Assembly: GCF_900142695.1 (NCBI RefSeq)
Contig: NZ_FRBU01000011.1
Span: 44,159 to 108,158 of the forward strand
Direction of reading: 5' to 3'
Source of the DNA: Flavobacterium xanthum
Lineage (GTDB): Bacteria; Bacteroidota; Bacteroidia; Flavobacteriales; Flavobacteriaceae
Length of the DNA: 64,000 nucleotides
Below are positions 57,559 through 64,000 of this stretch, piece by piece; position 1 is the stretch's first letter, and each line of letters opens with the position of its first letter. The position numbers and the translations under genes were made by a program. The notes beneath the pieces are model-generated. The model was given only the letters and a program-made list of their open reading frames with translations, was not told where the DNA came from and did no database searches.

Positions 57559-58224
57559 ATGGCAAAATCTGCATTATTGAAATCGTCAATAGCAAAAAAA
57601 GTAGCTATGGCACTTTCAGGCCTTTTTCTGGTGTTGTTTCTAGCACAGCATTTTTTTATCAATATGACATCGGTTTTCAGTGCCGATACGTTTAATTCCA
57701 TTTCCCACTTTATGGGGAATAACCCGCTAGTACAATTTGTTATACAGCCAATACTAATTGTAGGGGTAATTTTTCACTTTATCATGGGTTTTGTCTTGGA
57801 ATTTAAAAATAACAGTGCAAGACCAATCTCTTATGCAAAGAATAACGGAGCGGCTAATTCTTCATGGGCTTCAAGAAATATGATTGTTTCTGGGTCAGTG
57901 GTTTTAGCGTTTTTATTATTGCATTTTTATGATTTTTGGGTCCCCGAAATGGTTTACAAATATGTAGATGTTAGTCCATTGAATGAAACTAGATATTTTC
58001 ATGAATTAGCTGAAAAATTTGAGAGTCCAGTACGTACGGGCTTGTATTCCTTATCATTCCTTTTGTTGTCATTGCACTTATGGCATGGTTTTAATTCATC
58101 GTTTCAATCAGTAGGATTTAACAATAAATACTCAAAATCTTTGCATACATTAGGATATGCTTTTGCAATTGTAGTTCCTTTTGGTTTCATTTTCATTGCA
58201 TTATTTCATCATTTTAATCATTAA
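57559..58224 (+). CDS. sdhC: Succinate dehydrogenase cytochrome b subunit
   Basis: 221 residues from the ATG at 57559 (MAKSALLKSSIAKKVAM), downstream of the promoter; an ATG 19 codons earlier would overlap the -7 box. Five membrane helices (from MALSGLFLVLFLAQHFF to AFAIVVPFGFIFIALFHHF) carry conserved histidines (for example in LAQHFF, IFHFIMG, LLLHFYDF, LHLWHGF) that bind two haems b. It is the single-chain di-haem anchor of the Bacteroidota/epsilon-type SQR-QFR complex and links succinate oxidation to menaquinone. Confidence 0.93.
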   Translation: MAKSALLKSSIAKKVAMALSGLFLVLFLAQHFFINMTSVFSADTFNSISHFMGNNPLVQFVIQPILIVGVIFHFIMGFVLEFKNNSARPISYAKNNGAANSSWASRNMIVSGSVVLAFLLLHFYDFWVPEMVYKYVDVSPLNETRYFHELAEKFESPVRTGLYSLSFLLLSLHLWHGFNSSFQSVGFNNKYSKSLHTLGYAFAIVVPFGFIFIALFHHFNH

Positions 58225-58237
58225 TATTAAATTATAA

Positions 58238-60238
58238 ATGGCATTAGATTCAAAAATTCCAGGAGGTTCAGTTTCGGACAAATGGACAAATTATAAAGAT
58301 CATATTAATTTAGTAAACCCTGCTAACAAACGTAATTTAGATATTATTGTAGTTGGTACAGGTCTTGCTGGAGGTTCTGCTGCTGCTACATTAGCAGAGT
58401 TAGGATATAACGTAAAAGCATTTTGTTTTCAAGATTCACCACGTCGTGCGCACTCCATTGCTGCGCAAGGGGGGATTAATGCTGCAAAAAACTATCAAGG
58501 AGATGGAGATTCAACTTTCCGTTTGTTTTATGATACAGTAAAAGGAGGCGATTATCGTGCGCGTGAAGCAAACGTGCACCGTCTTGCTGAGGTTTCTGTG
58601 AATATTATTGACCAGTGTGTGGCTCAAGGTGTTCCTTTTGCTCGTGAATATGGTGGATTATTAGATAACCGTTCTTTTGGAGGTACATTAGTTTCTAGAA
58701 CCTTTTACGCTAAAGGACAAACAGGACAACAATTACTATTAGGAGCGTATTCAGCAATGAACCGCCAAATAGGTCGTGGAAAAATAAAAATGCACAACCG
58801 TCACGAGATGCTAGATTTAGTTATCGTAAATGGAAAAGCGAGAGGAATTATAGCGCGTAACTTGGTTACAGGAGAAATCGAAAGACACTCCGCACACGCC
58901 GTTGTTATTGCTTCTGGTGGATACGGAAACGTATTTTTCTTGTCGACTAACGCAATGGGAAGTAACGTAACAGCAGCTTGGAAAATTCACAAAAGAGGAG
59001 CGTATTTTGCAAACCCTTGTTACACGCAAATTCACCCAACATGTATTCCAGTATCTGGAGATCACCAAGCAAAATTGACCTTGATGTCAGAATCTTTGCG
59101 TAATGACGGACGTATTTGGGTTCCTGCAAAATTAGAAGATGCAAAAGCGATTCGTGAAGGAAAATTAAAACCAACTCAAATTGCAGAAGCGGACAGAGAT
59201 TATTATTTAGAAAGAAGATATCCAGCTTTTGGAAATTTAGTACCTAGAGATATTGCTTCTCGTGCGGCTAAAGAAAGATGTGATGCTGGTTTTGGTGTTA
59301 ATAAAACAGGAGAAGCGGTTTATCTTGATTTTGCTGCGGCAATCGAAAGATATGGAGTAGATCAAGCACGATTAAAGCACTTGGACGAGAATGATAAAGC
59401 TTTGGTTGTTCAATTAGGAACTGAAGTTGTAGCTAATAAATACGGTAACTTATTCCAGATGTATGAGAAAATTGTAGATGAGAATCCATACGCAACGCCT
59501 ATGATGATTTATCCTGCAGTGCATTATACTATGGGAGGAACTTGGGTTGATTATAACTTACAAACGACTATTCCTGGATGTTTCTCTATTGGAGAATCTA
59601 ACTTCTCAGATCATGGGGCCAACAGATTAGGAGCTTCTGCGTTGATGCAAGGTTTGGCTGATGGTTATTTTGTATTGCCATACACTATTGGAGATTATTT
59701 GGCACCAGATATTAAAATGGGTACCATTTCTACTGATTCACCTGAGTTTGAGCAAGCAGAGAATAATGTAAAACAACAGATTGTAGCCTTGATGAATAAT
59801 GGAGGTTCAAAACCAGCAGATTATTTCCATAAGAAATTAGGAAAAATCATGTGGGACAAAGTTGGAATGGCACGTAATGCTGAGGGTTTAACGGAAGCAC
59901 AAAACGAAATCGCAGCTATTAGAGAAGAATTTTACAAAGAAGTGAAAATTCCTGGAACAGCAGATAGTTTCAATCCAGAGTTGGCCAAAGCACTTCGTAT
60001 TGCAGATTTCCTTGAATTAGGAGAGTTATTTGCTAAAGACGCATTGCATAGAAACGAATCTTGTGGAGGGCATTTCCGTGAGGAATACCAAACACCAGAA
60101 GGAGAAGCACAACGTGATGACGAAAATTTTGCCTACGTTGCAGCATGGGAATACAAAGGAAAACCTAGCGATGCAGTGCTACACAAGGAGCAATTAGTGT
60201 TTGATAATGTGAAACTAGTTCAAAGAAGTTATAAATAA
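58238..60238 (+). CDS. sdhA: Succinate dehydrogenase/fumarate reductase flavoprotein subunit
   Basis: 666 residues. The dinucleotide-binding [19 protein letters not shown] is at the N-terminus. [20 protein letters not shown] includes the His that binds FAD covalently, and [14 protein letters not shown] and [13 protein letters not shown] surround the dicarboxylate site. It oxidises succinate to fumarate. It begins 13 bases after sdhC and is separated from sdhB by about 90 bases that include a small tandem repeat. Confidence 0.97.
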   Translation: MALDSKIPGGSVSDKWTNYKDHINLVNPANKRNLDIIVVGTGLAGGSAAATLAELGYNVKAFCFQDSPRRAHSIAAQGGINAAKNYQGDGDSTFRLFYDTVKGGDYRAREANVHRLAEVSVNIIDQCVAQGVPFAREYGGLLDNRSFGGTLVSRTFYAKGQTGQQLLLGAYSAMNRQIGRGKIKMHNRHEMLDLVIVNGKARGIIARNLVTGEIERHSAHAVVIASGGYGNVFFLSTNAMGSNVTAAWKIHKRGAYFANPCYTQIHPTCIPVSGDHQAKLTLMSESLRNDGRIWVPAKLEDAKAIREGKLKPTQIAEADRDYYLERRYPAFGNLVPRDIASRAAKERCDAGFGVNKTGEAVYLDFAAAIERYGVDQARLKHLDENDKALVVQLGTEVVANKYGNLFQMYEKIVDENPYATPMMIYPAVHYTMGGTWVDYNLQTTIPGCFSIGESNFSDHGANRLGASALMQGLADGYFVLPYTIGDYLAPDIKMGTISTDSPEFEQAENNVKQQIVALMNNGGSKPADYFHKKLGKIMWDKVGMARNAEGLTEAQNEIAAIREEFYKEVKIPGTADSFNPELAKALRIADFLELGELFAKDALHRNESCGGHFREEYQTPEGEAQRDDENFAYVAAWEYKGKPSDAVLHKEQLVFDNVKLVQRSYK

Positions 60239-60283
60239 TTTAGTCAAATGTCTCAGGTCTTAAAGTCAAATGGCACCCTGTCA

Positions 60284-60304
60284 TTCGACTTTCGACTTTC
60301 GACT
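60284..60304 (+). repeat. Tandem 7-bp repeat (TTCGACT) between sdhA and sdhB
   Basis: Three perfect units followed by a partly matching TTATGACTTTC. It lies in the spacer before the sdhB start, where length changes could alter translation of sdhB. Confidence 0.6.
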
Positions 60305-60326
60305 TTATGACTTTCAAACTAAAAAT

Positions 60327-61073
60327 ATGAAACTTACATTAAAAATATGGCGTCAGAAAAATGCCGCTGCAGAAGGTAAAATCGTAGAATACCCAATTGA
60401 CGGAATTGAACCAGATATGTCTTTCCTTGAAATGCTTGACATTTTAAACGATGAATTGATTGTAAAAGGTGAGGACACAGTTGCTTTTGATCATGACTGT
60501 CGTGAAGGAATTTGCGGAATGTGTTCGTTATACATCAATGGTGAGGCACATGGACCAGATCGTTTAGTTACGACGTGTCAGTTGCACATGCGTAAATTTA
60601 AAGATGGAGATACTATCTTTATTGAGCCATTTAGAGCAAAAGCTTTCCCCGTAATTAAAGATTTAGTTGTTGATAGAAGTTCATTTGACAGAATCCAGCA
60701 ATCTGGTGGTTTTATATCTGTAAATACATCTGGAAACACAATCGACGCAAATACAATTCCTATTCCTAAACATGACGCAGACAGAGCTTTTGACGCTGCA
60801 ACTTGTATTGGTTGTGGCGCTTGTGTGGCGAGTTGTAAAAACTCTTCGGCTATGTTATTTGTTTCTGCAAAAGTGTCTCAGTTTGCTTTATTGCCACAAG
60901 GTAAAGTTGAAGCTGCTGACCGTGTACTGAATATGGTTGCTCAAATGGATGCAGAAGGTTTTGGTAACTGTACCAACACTGGAGCATGTGAAGTAGAATG
61001 TCCAAAAGGAATTTCTTTAGAGAATATTGCTCGTATGAATAGAGAATATTTATCTGCAAGTTTGAAAGGATAA
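60327..61073 (+). CDS. sdhB: Succinate dehydrogenase iron-sulfur subunit
   Basis: 248 residues from the ATG at 60327 ([12 protein letters not shown]); an in-frame ATG at 60270 starts within the 7-bp repeat region and adds an unconserved leader. Ferredoxin-type Cys [10 protein letters not shown] holds the 2Fe-2S cluster. [12 protein letters not shown] and [14 protein letters not shown] hold the 4Fe-4S and 3Fe-4S clusters. It passes electrons from the flavin of SdhA to the SdhC haems. Confidence 0.97.
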   Translation: MKLTLKIWRQKNAAAEGKIVEYPIDGIEPDMSFLEMLDILNDELIVKGEDTVAFDHDCREGICGMCSLYINGEAHGPDRLVTTCQLHMRKFKDGDTIFIEPFRAKAFPVIKDLVVDRSSFDRIQQSGGFISVNTSGNTIDANTIPIPKHDADRAFDAATCIGCGACVASCKNSSAMLFVSAKVSQFALLPQGKVEAADRVLNMVAQMDAEGFGNCTNTGACEVECPKGISLENIARMNREYLSASLKG

Positions 61074-61091
61074 AACCTCGCAATAGATTTT

Positions 61092-61127
61092 TAAAAAACG
61101 CATTCATTTATTTGGATGCGTTTTTTG
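61092..61127 (+). terminator. Intrinsic terminator of the sdh operon
   Basis: Stem AAAAAACGCAT / ATGCGTTTTTT with a T run, 19 bases after sdhB. Confidence 0.9.
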
Positions 61128-61164
61128 TTTTTGGAGGTGCCCTTGTCTCGTCTAAAAAGCCGAA

Positions 61165-61240
61165 ACAAGGTCGGGCTATGCGTTGCAATCTTTTATTCCA
61201 TTGCATTCCATAAAAGGATTTTCACTACTATCCCTCACCC
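61165..61240. repeat. Dispersed intergenic repeat, family 1, copy B
   Basis: Shares GGTCGGGCT, then CAATCTTTT, and AAAAGGATTTTCACTACTAT followed by CCCTCAC with copy A at 30486-30568. The sequence between differs but keeps a similar length. A short reading frame across it (61116-61328) is judged spurious. Confidence 0.75.
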
Positions 61241-61340
61241 AAAAGAAAATCCGTTTCCAGTTCCATTTTGTTTAGAAAAAGGTAGTGGATATGTACTTCA
61301 ATACAAGCTACTTTTTTTACCTTTATAAAAATAAATCATC

Positions 61341-62108
61341 ATGAAAGTAACCTTAATTCAATCGGCTTTAGTTTGGGAAAATCCAGTGGCTAATCGCGAA
61401 CATTTTGAAAAAAAAATCAATGCTATTCCTCAGGATGTAGATTTGATTATGCTTCCTGAAATGTTTACAAGTGGTTTTACTATGAATGCCACAGTTGTTG
61501 CTGAAACTATGCAAGGTCAAACGGTAACTTGGCTTCAAGCTTTGGCGAAAGCCAAAAACTGCGCCATTACGGGAAGTTTAGTTATAAAGGAAAATGAGAA
61601 TTTTTACAATCGATTGGTATTTGTATTTCCATCAGGTGAAATTCAATTTTATGACAAAAAACATTTGTTTACCTTAGCTGGGGAAGACAAAGTCTATACT
61701 AGTGGAAACCAAAAAATAGTAATTGACTACTTGGGTTGGAGAATTTGCCCGCTAATTTGCTACGATTTGCGTTTCCCTGCTTTTTCCAGAAATTCTGAGG
61801 ATTATGACTTATTGATTTATGTGGCAAGTTGGCCAAAAATCAGAACAAATGCTTGGGGTGCTTTATTAAAGGCCCGAGCGATTGAAAACATGAGTTATGT
61901 TATTGGGGTCAATAGAATAGGGGTTGATGGTAATGCTTACGAATACATAGGGCACTCGCAAGCAGTAGATTTTCTAGGGAATTATACTTTGGAACCAGTT
62001 ACATCCGAAGGTACTTTTTCGGTGCTATTAGACAAAGAAATTATGCTAGCAACTAGACACAAACTAGGGTTTCTAAACGATAGAGATACTTTTGAAATAA
62101 ATAAATAG
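61341..62108 (+). CDS. Nitrilase-fold amidase (omega-amidase/YafV-like)
   Basis: 255 residues. The catalytic Glu-Lys-Cys triad is visible: Glu40 in MLPEMFTSGF, Lys106/107 in YDKKHLF, Cys140 in LICYDLRFP. The layout fits the omega-amidase (NIT2/YafV) subgroup that hydrolyses alpha-ketoglutaramate and similar amides. It ends six bases from the stop of the convergent lipoprotein gene. Confidence 0.9.
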   Translation: MKVTLIQSALVWENPVANREHFEKKINAIPQDVDLIMLPEMFTSGFTMNATVVAETMQGQTVTWLQALAKAKNCAITGSLVIKENENFYNRLVFVFPSGEIQFYDKKHLFTLAGEDKVYTSGNQKIVIDYLGWRICPLICYDLRFPAFSRNSEDYDLLIYVASWPKIRTNAWGALLKARAIENMSYVIGVNRIGVDGNAYEYIGHSQAVDFLGNYTLEPVTSEGTFSVLLDKEIMLATRHKLGFLNDRDTFEINK

Positions 62109-62114
62109 GCACTT

Positions 62115-63767
62115 CTAGTTTTTCTTTTCGGTTTTCTTTTTTGGTTCGGGAATGTAGGGAAGGCTTAAATCGAATAGCTGATTTACATCCCAATTAGCAC
62201 GAACATCAATTTCTTTTGAAAAATAAAGGACCTCCTCAGCCTGTCGTTTTTCAAGGTAATTACCGGTGTCCCATTCTTTATTTTTATTGGTATCATAAAT
62301 AATACGCAGGGTGTAAAGCGCAGGTTCAATTAAATTAAAATCTATCGTGGTGTTATTTTCTGTGTATTCCGAGTTTAGGACGTCTCCTTTGAGGTTAGTA
62401 AGTTCGATAATAAGCGGAAAATGTTTTACATTCTGTAACGTTACGGTTAGGTTACCGTAATCGGAAGTGGTTTTGGTTGCTATTTTGTAGTTTAAGGTGT
62501 CATTTGTCTGTTCGAAAAAATCAGTTAACGCTCCGGGCAAAATTTCAAAAGTATAATTTTCAGAAGGTTCTTTTTTAAAGTCAAAATATAATTTCTGATT
62601 AAACTCATCGTACTCTGTAGTAAATGGCACCGTTGTTTTTGAATTATTAATCAGCTTCATTTTAGAATTTTCGAAACGAATTAAAGGCGTATTGCTCTCT
62701 AAGGTAAAGCGTTCTCTAAACTTTAAAGTATTGGTTTGCAAAGCGATAATACTCAGTGTGTCCTTCTTTTGGTCTTTTATTTTAAAACTGAAGTTCGCTT
62801 GGTAATTTTCTTTGGCTGCAGCCAAGGTTAGCGAATCTGCTTTAATGGGTTTGTACCAGATTTGCAGGGAATCTTTTTTGGGGAATTTAGTAATGACCGT
62901 CGATAGGATTTCAGTGTTGTTTTTCAGGATTATTTTGGGTTTAGAAATACCTGAATTTATTTTGCCTTCATATCCAAGTAATAATCGGTTTCCAGAAGCT
63001 TGAATGGGTTTAAAAGTTTTAAAAGGAAGTGTTTCCTTGAATATTTCTAATTCGTACACCGTATCGTTAGGAATCGTGATGAAGTCCTTGCTAAATCCAA
63101 TTTTATCTGTTTTTGGGTTGTATTTATTGTTGCTATTGTAGTCTTTCATGGCTACAAGAAGATACTTTCCAGCTTTTAAATTCTCAAGTCGAAACGTTTT
63201 TAAGCTATCTAAGGTATTTGTTACATACCTAGGTACATCTTTGTAAACTATAGAATCTTTAAAACTATCATTTACTTCGTATAGCATTACTGAAACAAAG
63301 GATTCTACTTCTCTATCGAAAGCGCTTTTGATGCTGCCGCCAAGGCTTAAAGAGTCAATAAATGCGCCAGTAGAAAACACATATTTGAATTGATTGTATG
63401 GGTTTCCTTCATTATTATCTGCGATGCTTTGGCCAAAATTAAAGCTGTAAGTGGTATTTGCTTGTAAAGTATCTTTGATCTTTATGGTAATCGTTTTGCT
63501 TGCGGTTGTTGGAAGAATTAAGGGTTCGTTTTTCATTGGTGGTGAAATAATCAATTGCTTGCTCAGGTTTTTTAATTTAACATTTTCATCAAATATTAAT
63601 TTAATTTCATTGCCCTTAAAGTTAGTACTGAAGTTCTCTGGGAAACTCATTTTCAATACAGGAGCAATAGTATCTTTCAGCCCACCGGTTATTGAGCCCC
63701 TTTTGGCGCAACCTACAACTATTAAAAGCAATAATAAGAAAGCGTATTTTAAATTGTTTTTCAACAT
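62115..63767 (-). CDS. Ig-like (SbsA-type) domain lipoprotein
   Basis: 550 residues. A lipoprotein signal FLLLLLIVVGCAKRG has lipobox Cys20. An Ig-like domain follows (DTIAPVLKMSFPENFSTNF, then IKLIFDENVKL), typical of SbsA Ig-like modules in Bacteroidota. A long all-beta region and a Lys/Glu-rich tail PEPKKKTEKKN complete it. It is probably anchored at the outer membrane or periplasmic face. No enzymatic motif seen; function unknown. Confidence 0.85.
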   Translation of the reverse strand: MLKNNLKYAFLLLLLIVVGCAKRGSITGGLKDTIAPVLKMSFPENFSTNFKGNEIKLIFDENVKLKNLSKQLIISPPMKNEPLILPTTASKTITIKIKDTLQANTTYSFNFGQSIADNNEGNPYNQFKYVFSTGAFIDSLSLGGSIKSAFDREVESFVSVMLYEVNDSFKDSIVYKDVPRYVTNTLDSLKTFRLENLKAGKYLLVAMKDYNSNNKYNPKTDKIGFSKDFITIPNDTVYELEIFKETLPFKTFKPIQASGNRLLLGYEGKINSGISKPKIILKNNTEILSTVITKFPKKDSLQIWYKPIKADSLTLAAAKENYQANFSFKIKDQKKDTLSIIALQTNTLKFRERFTLESNTPLIRFENSKMKLINNSKTTVPFTTEYDEFNQKLYFDFKKEPSENYTFEILPGALTDFFEQTNDTLNYKIATKTTSDYGNLTVTLQNVKHFPLIIELTNLKGDVLNSEYTENNTTIDFNLIEPALYTLRIIYDTNKNKEWDTGNYLEKRQAEEVLYFSKEIDVRANWDVNQLFDLSLPYIPEPKKKTEKKN

Positions 63768-63912
63768 ATCAAATCAAAATTAGAATGTACAAAATAACAA
63801 TTATAATTAATGTGTTTGCTGTTTTTTATAAAATTATTATGAAGGATTTTGTGCAACTTACCGCATAAGCCTCTTGTTTTATATAGATAATGTTTAAATT
63901 TACAGGGTGGAT
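63768..63912. other. Junction between the lipoprotein gene and an insertion sequence end
   Basis: AT-rich. Somewhere here the outer end of the IS30-type element should lie; TACAGGGTGGATTCAA just outside the transposase stop (63901-63916) resembles the terminal region of such elements, but the exact inverted repeat cannot be set without the other end. Confidence 0.35.
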
Positions 63913-64000
63913 TCAATTAATTAATGCGAATTCCTGATTATTGTTTAATAATTGTAAATATACTTCATTTGGAGAATCAAATTGATGCCTTTTCCGAGGT
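63913..64000 (-). mobile_element. IS30-type insertion sequence, transposase C-terminal end (partial)
   Basis: Reading in from the right edge on the minus strand, the frame gives PRKRHQFDSPNEVYLQ and ends in QEFALIN, then TGA. This matches the C-terminus of IS30-family transposases (NRPRK..., then TPNEVF/SPNEVY). Only about 29 codons lie in the window, so integrity of the element is unknown. Confidence 0.6.

Noticed and set aside
61116..61328. 70-residue frame after sdhB
   Set aside because: It starts inside the sdh terminator and runs through a dispersed repeat; no recognisable domain.
1..64000. tRNA or rRNA genes
   Set aside because: Scanning the gaps between genes by eye, I saw no T-loop-like GGTTCRA with matching acceptor stem and no rRNA-like conserved sequence. 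A tRNA search program would be decisive.

Overview
This is a low-GC chromosomal segment of a Bacteroidota bacterium, most likely a Flavobacterium. Supporting signs are: TAnnTTTG-type -7 promoter boxes (several with a TTG 18-20 bases upstream) before many genes; the acpP-fabF-rnc-IPExxxVDY-pyk cluster; an OmpA protein with thrombospondin type 3 repeats; a Bacteroidota-type AddAB pair; and lipoprotein/TonB-type outer membrane proteins. No rRNA, tRNA or CRISPR array was found. Most genes are core and housekeeping, compactly packed, with strong intrinsic terminators, many usable from both sides.

Layout. 1-6064: end of an outer-membrane beta-barrel protein, a four-helix membrane protein, an RlpA-like protein, a CYTH protein, a PF10136 membrane protein, DNA polymerase IV and a lone PAS protein. 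6107-12795: Bax-inhibitor-1 protein, pyruvate kinase, the fatty-acid/RNA cluster (acpP, fabF, rnc), purN and rnhA. 12860-21791: DUF6249 protein, an ECF sigma factor with a translationally overlapping membrane partner (probable anti-sigma), a PfkB-type kinase, a PurF-type amidotransferase, Mn-type superoxide dismutase, ComF-like protein, glyS and a small beta-barrel. 22269-26396: a signalling island with a LytTR regulator whose phospho-acceptor position is Glu, a tiny secreted protein made of four 14-residue repeats with Lys-Lys junctions, a TPR histidine kinase starting at TTG, and its response regulator. 26467-33915: thiL, pfkB, lepA, dusB, a RelE/ParE-type toxin-antitoxin pair, an FtsX-like permease and rbfA. 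34147-44388: an AddA-like helicase-nuclease, kbl, an OmpA protein, the AddB-like partner and a minimal ABC pair. 44385-51106: hydrolase, AIM24-type protein, aminopeptidase P and a BNR/sortilin-like protein. 51179-55749: glyoxylate shunt (aceB-aceA) with a divergent XRE/ScfR-RamB-type regulator. 55828-63767: HMG-CoA-synthase-type enzyme, sdhCAB, a nitrilase-fold amidase and an Ig-like lipoprotein. The right edge cuts the end of an IS30-type transposase.

Most notable: (1) the AddA-like gene carries an in-frame insertion of about 165 codons bounded by inverted repeats and encoding an intact-looking DUF559/Vsr-like endonuclease domain, so a mobile nuclease element lives inside a recombination helicase without breaking its frame; (2) the repeat-peptide/LytTR/TPR-kinase island could be an uncharacterised peptide signalling system; (3) the intergenic regions hold two families of dispersed hairpin-like repeats and a helically phased CATATAAG array. 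All functional statements about these are inference from sequence.
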